Assembly: GCA_003156615.1 (NCBI GenBank)
Contig: PMHI01000299.1
Coordinates: 666-25,200, forward strand
DNA from: Acidobacteriaceae bacterium
GTDB taxonomy: Bacteria; Acidobacteriota; Terriglobia; Terriglobales; SbA1
Length of the DNA stretch: 24,535 bases
Direction: 5' to 3'
The notes beneath the pieces were generated by a model. That model searched no databases. It worked only from the letters and a program-made list of their open reading frames with translations, and was not told the DNA's origin. Positions 1 to 6,701 of this stretch are shown in pieces. The stretch's first letter is position 1. Each line of letters opens with the position of its first letter. The position numbers were made by a program, and so were the translations under genes.

Positions 1-363
1 CTTTCGACCACTGCGGATATCCGCCCGAACCCCACTGGATGATGGCGGCGATATCGGTTGCGCTATCCTTCCTGCCTGGATCGATACCGAATGATTGACC
101 AGATCTCTTGCCATTGACGGTAACTTAGATTTCTGTTGAGACCGGTCGGTCGCACAAATATTGTCTACTGGGGAGACGGATCTGAAAACGATCGGAGAGC
201 CTACCGCCTAAGGCGGTGCTCTTTTTGAAGCAACGGCAGCGGCAGAGCCGCAACTGCCCACCCAACCTTTGCTGGCCGCGTTAAGTTGGGTTCTGGAAGA
301 CGAGGTCGACGCCCAACTGCTTACGCGGGGCGCTCGCCGCATGGAACTGATACCGGAGAGGCG
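1..363. other. left-edge stretch without a supported gene
   Basis: No reading frame here has a convincing start, ribosome-binding site and family resemblance. Open frames entering from the left edge in the plus direction stop near 97-114, so the end of a plus-strand gene could lie here, but I do not recognise its product. The only clear structure is a hairpin with a T-tract at 195-226, listed separately, which fits the end of a plus-strand transcript. A plus-strand open frame from 212 to 433 has no plausible start and runs antisense to the small gene at 364-594, so it is left out. Confidence 0.4.
195..226 (+). terminator. intrinsic terminator-like hairpin
   Basis: ACCGCC (203-208) pairs with GGCGGT (212-217) around a TAA loop. 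An outer GAGC (197-200) pairs with GCTC (218-221), leaving a two-base bulge, and CTTTTT follows directly. The T-tract lies on the plus-strand side only, so this would end a plus-strand transcript entering from the left of the window. Confidence 0.6.
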
Positions 364-594
364 CTATGTAAAACTGGGCTTTGGCGGCGTGCACGCTGAC
401 TCGAACCAGCGACTGATGTACACCTCGGCATGAGCTTCACCGCAGTAATGCCGGGCACCGGCCGCGTTTGCGCTTTCAGAATTCCAACGGTACACGGTAA
501 GGTCGGAGTCTCCACAGCGAATCACGAACCAGCGGGTAGGATTCGTAGTCAGGAGTCCACAGACCTCACACCTGAATTCCTGCAGCGTTGTCAT
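364..594 (-). CDS. small Cys/His protein, putative zinc-binding, unknown function
   Basis: This encodes 76 residues. A CxxC pair sits near the N-terminus (C9 and C12, in CEVCG) and a Cys-Gly-Glu-Ala-His stretch near residues 51-55. That arrangement suggests a small zinc-binding knuckle, but no family name can be assigned. It starts 25 nt after the stop of the diadenylate-cyclase-domain gene on the same strand, so it is probably the last gene of that operon. From memory, small proteins of this kind occur in acidobacterial genomes; that is not a database result. Metal binding is inferred from the Cys/His spacing alone, and the function is unknown. Confidence 0.55.
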   Translation of the reverse strand: MTTLQEFRCEVCGLLTTNPTRWFVIRCGDSDLTVYRWNSESANAAGARHYCGEAHAEVYISRWFESACTPPKPSFT

Positions 595-619
595 GGTTCA
601 GTTCCTTCTATTGCAGTGG

Positions 620-1219
620 TTAGTCACGCCCACTCGTGATCGCGGCTTGTGGGAGACTTGGTGTCAGAATCGTGAGTTCGCCGACTTGTTCCCTCTTCCC
701 GGTACTACGCAGGTGGGCGGCATGGTCCATCATCCAAACCTCCGGAATGATTTCACCGACCAGCTGTCCATGGCAGAAAAGTCGCACCACCGAACTCTCA
801 GAAACTACAATGCCAACCGCCTTGGTCACAGCACTCATGTTGGCGGCGGCAATATGACGGCTGCCGAGTCCCAGAGGCACGTCCACTTGTGCGGCCACGG
901 CGTCGAGGTAGCGGCACGCGGAAAGGACGATGCCCTCGCGACTTACCACGAACCCACCGTCCAGCTGCGCCAATTCCTTGATGGTTCCGCGGAGATTGAG
1001 ATTGCTGACATGTCGCGAAGACTCAGGATGCCCCAACAAGGGGTCCAAAATCAATGGTCTGGATTTCGCCAGCACAGCGGTCTCATCCCCGAGTGTGAAT
1101 AGGGTGCCAACCCGCCTTCCCTCTCGACCTTCGCGAGCAATCTCGACTGCGAGCCCAATCAGGGACTCAAGAACTTCGGGATCATGATCTGTTACCTGGC
1201 AGAGAATGCTCTCAAACAT
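620..1219 (-). CDS. DisA_N/DacZ-like diadenylate cyclase domain protein
   Basis: The 199-residue protein consists almost entirely of a DAC (DisA_N) domain, the family that condenses two ATP into cyclic di-AMP. The nucleotide-binding signature appears as D87-G88-G89, where the canonical motif is DGA, followed by GLGSRH (117-122) in place of the G-T-R-H-R segment. The strand after it, near residues 136-141 (GIVVSE), is typical of the family. The GLGxRHxAA form and the short stand-alone architecture resemble archaeal DacZ-type enzymes more than CdaA, which carries membrane helices, or DisA, which has a C-terminal DNA-binding part. The DGA-to-DGG change is conservative, so activity remains possible but unproven. 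GAGGAG lies about 8 nt before the ATG. The gene lies 73 nt after the receiver-protease gene and just before the small Cys/His gene, all on one strand. A cytosolic c-di-AMP synthase is the best guess. Confidence 0.78.
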   Translation of the reverse strand: MFESILCQVTDHDPEVLESLIGLAVEIAREGREGRRVGTLFTLGDETAVLAKSRPLILDPLLGHPESSRHVSNLNLRGTIKELAQLDGGFVVSREGIVLSACRYLDAVAAQVDVPLGLGSRHIAAANMSAVTKAVGIVVSESSVVRLFCHGQLVGEIIPEVWMMDHAAHLRSTGKREQVGELTILTPSLPQAAITSGRD

Positions 1220-1292
1220 CCATCAACTCCTCGCCTCGAGTAGAGGCCCACGCAGTTGGTGCCCGTTGCCTTGCCGTCGATTTCTGCAGGGT

Positions 1293-2942
1293 TTAGGGTT
1301 CTAGCAAAGACTTCCCGTAGCCGACCGGAATGGCGAAATTTGACCCGCCGAACTCACGCACCATGGCAAAGTTAATTCCTATCACCTTGCCCTCGTTGTT
1401 GAAAAGCGGACCGCCAGAGCCGCCTGATGTAGTTTGGGCATCATAGACAATCTTGTCCGGCAGCACGTCACCAATGTGCCCTTGGGTGGCGGTAGGCCGG
1501 ATTAGATGGCGGCGGGCGAGTTCCTCAATGACCTGCTTCGGGTCACCTTTGGATGCAGTCGCGATGGACTGGAGCGTCTCCGCACCTGCTCGAGCCAGAA
1601 TTGCATCAAGACCAGTGGGATATCCTAGCAGCACGACCGGCCCACCCCTGACAGCCGAACTCCGGCCATCGGCAAGTGCTATTTGTTGGATTCCCATATC
1701 TGAAACGTTTCCTTTCAGCACCGCAACATCCGCAACCGATGAAATCTTCTCGGCGTTGACGGCGATGCCGTTGGCAATGCCGGGGAAATAGGCTGTCATC
1801 TCGATGATCACCGGCTCAACACCTTGATCGAGCATCTCCTTCAGATCGTCATTCTGCCACCAAGGCTCGGCGACGTGATGATTGGTGAGAATTCGTCCAG
1901 CGTCAGAGACGAGAAAGCCGGTGCCGAAGACATCCAGGTGTACTTCCGGACCATTCCCGGTGAGGCCCACGAGCGGATTATTGTGTTCGTCGGTCGCAGG
2001 CTCGCCGGTGCCTGTCAACCCAGAATAGCGGAGCCTCAATCCTGTAGTGTGCTCGCGGAAAGCAAGCACAACGTGGATGAGGCAGACGCTGGGTTCATAG
2101 GCCTGGATAATTCTCTCGGCAAACTTACCGTCGGTCTCAATCTTCTGGAGGCGGCTTTCTACCGCGGCTAACTGATTTTTTAAAGCGGAAGCGTTTTCTG
2201 GGTCGCTGGTCGCAATCTGGGACTTCAGGTCTTCACTCTTCTTCTGAAGTTGAAGCTTTTGGGGATCGCCAGCCTGGGATGGACCGCGGTCACGATCTTC
2301 AAGGGCCCGACGTGAACGATCCATCAACTGTTGTTCTGTCAGCACGCCCGTCTGCAATCGAGTGATCGCCATATAGACGCGGGTATTCTGTTCCTGAGTG
2401 CGACGGTAAAAGAAGAAAGAGACTATGCCAGCAACGATAACTAGCGCAACAGTGGCCAGTCCGCCAACCCGAAGCGTCCGCCGTTCTTCGTTGACTGCTG
2501 TCACAACCCGCTGGGTAGCGTTCCGATTTTCCTCGGCAAGGCGCAGGCGCTCTCGAAACTCGTCCGCGATGGACTTATTCCGTAGCTGGGAACGCACCCG
2601 CGACAGCAATTCGTGAGAGTCGAAAGGCAGTGACAGCGCATCGTCGGCTCCGAGATCCAGCCCCCGAGTGCGCTCGGCCGCTCCTCCGGGAGATAGGATC
2701 ACAACGCGTATGTTGTGCGTGTGCTCGGACCCTTTGATTTCGGAAAGAAGGTCACAACAATCGAGCTGGGGCGGATCAGCCCCCAGGACAACTGTGTCAG
2801 GGTTGAAGGCGACGACTGTCTTCATTCCTCCCTGGCAGTCGGTCGAGACCTCATATCCTGCGTCCCTCAGCACAGTGACGATGTGTTCTCTGAGACCCTC
2901 GTCAGACTCCACCACCATGACTTTCCCTGGTTTGTCGTTCAT
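1293..2942 (-). CDS. degenerate receiver domain - membrane helix - trypsin-like serine protease fusion
   Basis: The 549-residue protein has four parts. Residues 7-120 have the fold pattern of a response-regulator receiver. A charged linker leads to one membrane helix (about 160-179). A Gln/Lys/Glu-rich probable coiled coil follows (about 200-280). A chymotrypsin-fold protease of the Trypsin_2/DegP type occupies about 285-549. The catalytic triad is readable as H356 (TNHHV), D405 (VADVAVL) and S509 (GGSGGPL), so the protease looks active; no PDZ domain follows. The receiver looks unable to accept phosphate: the phospho-acceptor position is G54, the conserved Lys is L105, and the acidic pair is reduced to E12/D14. 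With the receiver in the cytosol, the protease would face the periplasm, suggesting a transmembrane sensor or effector that works by binding rather than phosphotransfer. It is probably first in an operon with the diadenylate-cyclase gene. The start is the only reasonable Met at the head of the receiver. Confidence 0.85.
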   Translation of the reverse strand: MNDKPGKVMVVESDEGLREHIVTVLRDAGYEVSTDCQGGMKTVVAFNPDTVVLGADPPQLDCCDLLSEIKGSEHTHNIRVVILSPGGAAERTRGLDLGADDALSLPFDSHELLSRVRSQLRNKSIADEFRERLRLAEENRNATQRVVTAVNEERRTLRVGGLATVALVIVAGIVSFFFYRRTQEQNTRVYMAITRLQTGVLTEQQLMDRSRRALEDRDRGPSQAGDPQKLQLQKKSEDLKSQIATSDPENASALKNQLAAVESRLQKIETDGKFAERIIQAYEPSVCLIHVVLAFREHTTGLRLRYSGLTGTGEPATDEHNNPLVGLTGNGPEVHLDVFGTGFLVSDAGRILTNHHVAEPWWQNDDLKEMLDQGVEPVIIEMTAYFPGIANGIAVNAEKISSVADVAVLKGNVSDMGIQQIALADGRSSAVRGGPVVLLGYPTGLDAILARAGAETLQSIATASKGDPKQVIEELARRHLIRPTATQGHIGDVLPDKIVYDAQTTSGGSGGPLFNNEGKVIGINFAMVREFGGSNFAIPVGYGKSLLEP

Positions 2943-3316
2943 AACGCTCGCTTCTTAGGATGGTGCCAGACTGTCACAGGATTCAATTCGGGCTTAATCG
3001 GTGTCCGTCCCCCCCAAGTTTTTCACCTCAGACTGGTTCATACAAATCACCATCCTGGTCACTTACGTTGCCATCGTTTTTCCTCTCGCTTTTTTGGGTG
3101 AGCACGGCGGTCGTACAATCTTGCGACCTGGAGACGGGAAGGGACTGCCGAGCGCTTCGGCAACCGATTTGCCAGACGAGAAGGGCTACGACATTTTTAT
3201 CGAACCCTTCTGCATCTTCGTTACATCACATCAAACAAATCCACGAGCTGGGTACTGGTTGTTTCGTCCGCGCGGTGGTTGAAACAGTTCGTGGTCAACC
3301 GTCACAACGGAAGTCC
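2943..3316. other. intergenic stretch, no supported gene
   Basis: This lies between the minus-strand receiver-protease gene and the plus-strand remnant of the FhlA-like gene. It must carry the promoter of the leftward operon, but I see no sigma-54 element in either direction and no clear -35/-10 pair. A 93-codon plus-strand frame (3001-3282) begins with GTG, has no ribosome-binding site and matches no family I know. Confidence 0.4.
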
Positions 3317-3436
3317 ATGACCCCCTTGTCAGCAACGCTCTCACGAGTGAATAAGCGGCACTATGAAGCGCCGCTCGGTGCGGCCCGTGCGATTGGCACG
3401 TGTAGCGATCGCGACGTTGCTTTTCGGGAGGTTTAG
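3317..3436 (+). pseudogene. remnant of the first GAF domain of the FhlA-like gene
   Basis: Translation from the ATG at 3317 gives 39 codons that align without gaps over about 35 residues with the start of the intact paralog at 16770. Shared features are the M-x-x-L start, the Y-E-A-x-L segment and an exact AIGTCSD followed by a conserved Asp. The frame then reaches a stop at 3434-3436. In the paralog about 500 nt separate this segment from the start of GAF2; here only about 180 nt do. Roughly 320 nt of the GAF1 coding region therefore appears deleted, leaving the original start as a dead leader and the present gene to start at 3451 in another frame. Alternatively it is translated as a short leader peptide. 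Confidence 0.75.
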
Positions 3437-3450
3437 CAGAGGTTCACCCA

Positions 3451-5037
3451 ATGAGCACCTCTCCGATGCCACTGGACCACTCGCTCAACTCTCCGGAGTC
3501 GCGGAGCGCAAGACCGGAATTGGAACGCGAGAGCGACCGACTGAAGCTGCTCCTGGACATGACGACTACTCTGGTCTCCACTTTAGAGTGTCGTGAACTG
3601 CTCCGCACGGTGTCGGCGAGCATTCGGCGAGTCATGCATTTTGACCTCGTTGGGGTTTGGCTGCCAGATGTGGAGCACGTCCATTTACGCCAAACCGCTC
3701 TGGACTTCCCGGAGAGTAAGGGATTCGTTAAGGAGGATGCGCTGCAACCGATCGAGGGGTCCGTGGTCGGCATGGTATTCAAGGCCGGCAAGCCTGTCGT
3801 ATTGGATCTCAATCGTGAACAGCTGGCTGCCCATGTTAGTCCTCATGTTCGCGCCGAAGGACTCGAGTCGGGTGGCGCTCTGCCCCTGATCAGCCGAGGT
3901 CGGACGCTCGGTGTGCTCACGCTCGGCAGCCGGATCGAAAACTCAATCCCCCCGGAAGACGTTGATTTCCTTCTGCGCGCCGCGGGGCAATTGGCCATCG
4001 CCATAGAGAATCGCCTGGCCTATCGCGAGCTAGCCGAGTTGAAAGACAAGCTCGCACAGGAAAAACTGTATCTGGAGGATGAAATCCGCGGCGAGATCGA
4101 CTTTGAAGGAATCGTGGGGCAGAGTTCGGCTCTCCGCCACGTTTTGAAGTTGGTGGAGACTGTGGCTCCCAGCGACTCGACAGTGTTGCTTCTGGGCGAA
4201 ACCGGCACCGGAAAGGAATTGATTGCGCGTGCCATTCATGAGCGCAGCCATCGAAAGGAGCGGACCTTCGTAAAGCTAAACTGCGCCGCAATTCCAACCG
4301 GACTGCTCGAGAGTGAGCTTTTCGGACACGAACGAGGCGCTTTTACCGGCGCGATTGCGCAGAAGATTGGCCGGCTTGAACTCGCCGATCAAGGTACGTT
4401 ATTTCTCGACGAAGTGGGAGATATACCGATCGAGATCCAGCCGAAGCTCTTGCGAGCTTTGCAGGAGCGTGAGTTTGAAAAACTGGGCAGCAACCGAACC
4501 AAAAAGGTCGACGTTCGACTGGTAGCGGCCACCAATCGCGACCTCGACAAAATGATGGAGAATCGCGAATTCCGCAGCGACTTGTATTATCGCCTGAACG
4601 TGTTTCCGATCCGCATCCCCCCTTTGCGCGAGCGCCCGGAGGATATTCCATTGCTGGTCCGCTACTTCACGCAGAAGTACGGCCGCCGCGTGCAGAGGCA
4701 GATCGAATCGATTCCCACTGTGGCCATGAGGAAGCTCTCCATCTGGCATTGGCCGGGAAATATTCGTGAGCTGGAAAATTTCATTGAGCGTTCAGTGATC
4801 CTTACCCATGGCGCGGCGCTCGAAGCCCCGATCACCGAATTGAGCAGTTATGGCAGGACGACTCTTGTAATGGATACGCGGGCAGCTGATGAGCGCGATC
4901 AGATTGTCCGCATCCTGAAAGTCACGAACGGGCGGGTAGCAGGCCCTGACGGTGCCGCAGCACGCATGGATATCAAGCGCACGACGCTGCTCTCGCGCAT
5001 GAAGAAGCTGGGCATCGACCCGCGCAAAGTATCATGA
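3451..5037 (+). CDS. FhlA-like sigma-54-dependent transcriptional activator, one GAF domain (copy 1)
   Basis: This is a 528-residue bacterial enhancer-binding protein. It has a GAF domain (about 28-190), a short helical linker, an AAA+ sigma-54 activation domain (about 215-450) and a C-terminal Fis-type helix-turn-helix (about 495-528). Walker A is GETGTGKE (249-256), the sigma-54-contacting loop is GAFTGA (296-301) and Walker B ends LFLDE (317-321), all intact. It should remodel sigma-54 RNA polymerase using ATP, with GAF as the sensory input of unknown ligand. No receiver domain is present, so control is not by phosphorelay. Relative to the paralog at 16770 it lacks GAF1, whose relic lies just upstream. 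The two proteins are nearly identical through the linker and AAA+ domain and diverge in GAF and around the HTH, so their DNA targets may overlap. GGAGG lies near 3427, somewhat far from the chosen ATG, so start confidence is moderate. Confidence 0.9.
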   Translation: MSTSPMPLDHSLNSPESRSARPELERESDRLKLLLDMTTTLVSTLECRELLRTVSASIRRVMHFDLVGVWLPDVEHVHLRQTALDFPESKGFVKEDALQPIEGSVVGMVFKAGKPVVLDLNREQLAAHVSPHVRAEGLESGGALPLISRGRTLGVLTLGSRIENSIPPEDVDFLLRAAGQLAIAIENRLAYRELAELKDKLAQEKLYLEDEIRGEIDFEGIVGQSSALRHVLKLVETVAPSDSTVLLLGETGTGKELIARAIHERSHRKERTFVKLNCAAIPTGLLESELFGHERGAFTGAIAQKIGRLELADQGTLFLDEVGDIPIEIQPKLLRALQEREFEKLGSNRTKKVDVRLVAATNRDLDKMMENREFRSDLYYRLNVFPIRIPPLRERPEDIPLLVRYFTQKYGRRVQRQIESIPTVAMRKLSIWHWPGNIRELENFIERSVILTHGAALEAPITELSSYGRTTLVMDTRAADERDQIVRILKVTNGRVAGPDGAAARMDIKRTTLLSRMKKLGIDPRKVS

Positions 5038-5052
5038 CCGCCCATCCACCAG

Positions 5053-5078
5053 GCCCAGCGGGACTCTTCCCCCTGGGC
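5053..5078 (+). terminator. hairpin after the FhlA-like gene, no T-tract
   Basis: GCCCAG (5053-5058) pairs with CTGGGC (5073-5078), and the stem extends inward with GGG/CCC after one unpaired base. It lies 15 nt after the stop codon of the FhlA-like gene. No run of T follows, so it may act as a weak or factor-assisted terminator or as a 3'-end stabiliser. Confidence 0.35.
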
Positions 5079-5129
5079 TCCTCCATCCCTGAACTGCAGC
5101 CTCTACTCTTAACCGCTTGACACCAGTTT

Positions 5130-5156
5130 TCGACAACTGTCGAGATTGGCTTCGAC
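5130..5156. promoter_or_regulatory. candidate activator-binding dyad upstream of the ECF-sigma operon
   Basis: TCGACAACTGTCGA at 5130-5143 has the form TCGACA-N2-TGTCGA, and a further TTCGACA half-site lies at 5151-5157; a TTGACA occurs just before at 5118-5123. The same 14-bp form recurs before the STAS gene at 7792-7805. It lies about 94 bp upstream of the sigma-54-like element at 5237, a usual enhancer distance. The binding protein is not shown; the FhlA-like activators encoded here are the obvious candidates. Confidence 0.5.
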
Positions 5157-5236
5157 ATTTCCCCATACCATCCTGCTCCGGACTTATCTTTCCCGCAAAA
5201 GTCAGCGATTTAGGAGACGTTCCAAGCACTTCGCTT

Positions 5237-5251
5237 TGGTCCTTCGATTGC
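5237..5251 (+). promoter_or_regulatory. weak sigma-54-like -24/-12 element
   Basis: TGGTCCTTCGATTGC has the required GG-N10-GC spacing and a good TTGC -12 block. Its -24 block is TGGT rather than TGGC, making it the weakest of the eight such elements in the window. The first gene downstream starts at 5453, which implies a leader of about 190 nt. The leader contains a short hairpin (CAGGAG-CGA-CTCCTG, 5282-5296). Confidence 0.4.
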
Positions 5252-5452
5252 TCAGACCTAATTAGCTGCGGATGAAGCTCGCAGGAGCGACTCCTGTAAA
5301 CGGGTTCGTGCGTTTCGAGGCACCTTTGTGCAAGCGCCGGTCGCGATTCCGCAGGTTCTAACTGCGGAGGGATTTGGCAGGGGTATCAGGACTTGAAACT
5401 TGCTTGCGGTCCCGCCTCTCCCATAGAGATTCATTGGATCGAGGAGATTGTC

Positions 5453-5647
5453 ATGGCGAAAGTGATTGAGTTTTACCTGCCGGAGAAGTTTCGGGCTCCA
5501 TTCTTGCGTGGCGCTCAGCCCCAACCGGGGAAGGTTATCGAGTTCGGTTCGGAGGCAAAGAAGTCAGTCTCGAGGCGACCGGCCGGCGAAGACCTTGGGT
5601 GGCTGCTGGCGCTAACCGAGTCTGATCTTGCTGTAGGTATTGAGTAG
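5453..5647 (+). CDS. small protein of unknown function preceding an ECF sigma factor
   Basis: The product is 64 residues starting MAKVIEFYLPEKFR. I choose this ATG because GAGGAG lies about 6-9 nt before it, whereas an upstream in-frame start near 5393 has no such site. A short internal echo is visible: KVIEF occurs near residues 3-7 and again near 28-32 in a GKVIEF context. There is no signal peptide, membrane helix or Cys cluster. It ends 38 nt before the ECF sigma gene on the same strand, so it is probably co-transcribed. From memory, small proteins with this opening accompany sigma genes in acidobacteria. Possible roles include anti-sigma or co-regulator, but nothing in the sequence proves this. 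Confidence 0.6.
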   Translation: MAKVIEFYLPEKFRAPFLRGAQPQPGKVIEFGSEAKKSVSRRPAGEDLGWLLALTESDLAVGIE

Positions 5648-5685
5648 CTTTGAAGACTCTTGGGTGGCTTGAAAGGAGACACGTT

Positions 5686-6342
5686 ATGTCGGCAATCGCA
5701 ACGTTCATCGAAGGAGAACGAGCAGTTCGCAGCGGTGTCTTTCACGAGCGTGCTCAGGAACTGGACAGCGTCGTGTCGCGCTACCTCCCTATGTTTTACA
5801 AGAGGGCTTTCCGGTTCTTGGGGAACGCAACGGATGCGGAGGATGCCGTGCAAGACGCTCTGCTTTCCGCTTACAAGCATTTAGGCCAGTTCAGAGGGCA
5901 AGCGCAACTCTCAACCTGGTTAACGACGATCGTCACCAACGCAGCGCGGATGCAATTACGCCGCCGCCGCGGTAGCTACCTGTCGCTTGACGAAGAGCAG
6001 GGAGAAGACGGTCTTACATTCTCGGAACAGCTACCTGATTCGAGGCCAAGTCCGGAAGAGGTTTGTTCAACAGCGGAAGCACGAGACCGGCTGGTCGAGG
6101 GCGTTAAGCGGCTTTCACCAAAGCTGCGCCAAGCATTTCAGTTGCGTGAGATCGACGGTTTATCGACCAAAGAAGCTGCGCTTATTTTGGGTGTTCCCGA
6201 AGGGACAGTGAAAGCGCAGCTGGCACGGGCGCGCGCCAAGCTTGCTGGGATCATACGCCTGAAGCCAGTCGGGCAGCGGGGCCGAACCGGATCGGTTCGA
6301 GTAGCAGTGTCAACGAAAGGACCCTCCGAGAATTGTGCTTAG
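5686..6342 (+). CDS. ECF-type RNA polymerase sigma factor
   Basis: The 218-residue protein has sigma region 2 at about 31-97, with AEDAVQDALLSAYKHLGQFR forming the core-binding and -10 recognition helices. Region 4 lies at about 138-188, with the helix-turn-helix ending GVPEGTVKAQLARARAKL. The linker and the roughly 30-residue basic tail lack recognisable extra domains. It should direct core RNA polymerase to its own set of promoters, possibly including this operon. The ATG at 5686 is preceded by AAAGGAGA at a good distance, while an in-frame ATG at 5650 has none. The downstream small Cys protein is a candidate regulator, though it lacks the H-x3-C-x2-C signature of classical zinc anti-sigma factors. 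The partner anti-sigma factor is therefore unidentified. Confidence 0.9.
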   Translation: MSAIATFIEGERAVRSGVFHERAQELDSVVSRYLPMFYKRAFRFLGNATDAEDAVQDALLSAYKHLGQFRGQAQLSTWLTTIVTNAARMQLRRRRGSYLSLDEEQGEDGLTFSEQLPDSRPSPEEVCSTAEARDRLVEGVKRLSPKLRQAFQLREIDGLSTKEAALILGVPEGTVKAQLARARAKLAGIIRLKPVGQRGRTGSVRVAVSTKGPSENCA

Positions 6343-6446
6343 GACGGGCCTTTAGAAGCTCGGCATTTCGTCTCAGACGGGGGAGGCCAGATGAGGAGTC
6401 CACATTGACGAGTCACGAGAGCCTGGTCCAACGAGGAGAATTGCAG

Positions 6447-6701
6447 ATGCCGTACGCCATGTCGCAAACCAGTGAAGGCGTCATTTCCGTCATTCTTGAC
6501 TGGGTGCGCCCCGAGTGTGGCGGGCGCATGGGCGGACGTACGAAAGAGTTCAAGTGTCAGGGTGAATGTCGAACGGACTGGCGCGACCTTTGGGAACGTC
6601 GTGTTCGCAAAGCAGGCAAGAACGCGAACTCGCCCCGGGGTCAAGGCAAGCCGTTCAAGGACTATGCAACGACCGAGGTGGCGCGGGAGGCGCAGCTGTG
6701 A
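6447..6701 (+). CDS. small Cys-containing basic protein, translationally coupled to DedA-rhodanese
   Basis: The product is 84 residues. A partial zinc-ribbon-like pattern reads PECGG near residue 25 and then CQGEC about 16 residues later. It lacks the first Cys of a full four-Cys ribbon, where R is found instead. The C-terminal half is rich in Lys and Arg. GAGGAGAA lies 7-8 nt before the ATG. Its stop TGA (6699-6701) overlaps the GTG start of the DedA-rhodanese gene in a GTGA arrangement, which argues strongly that both frames are translated and coupled. Zinc binding is possible but uncertain, and no function can be assigned. Confidence 0.6.
   Translation: MPYAMSQTSEGVISVILDWVRPECGGRMGGRTKEFKCQGECRTDWRDLWERRVRKAGKNANSPRGQGKPFKDYATTEVAREAQL

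Noticed and set aside
593..1102. Plus-strand frame of 169 codons opposite the diadenylate-cyclase gene
   Set aside because: The minus-strand protein has clear DAC motifs; the plus-strand translation has none.
1293..2942. Reading the receiver-protease as an ordinary phosphorylated response regulator
   Set aside because: The acceptor Asp and conserved Lys are both missing, so normal phosphotransfer is not expected.
3001..3282. Possible 93-residue plus-strand gene with one hydrophobic stretch
   Set aside because: It has a GTG start without a ribosome-binding site and no recognisable similarity, and it lies in a region that already contains gene debris.
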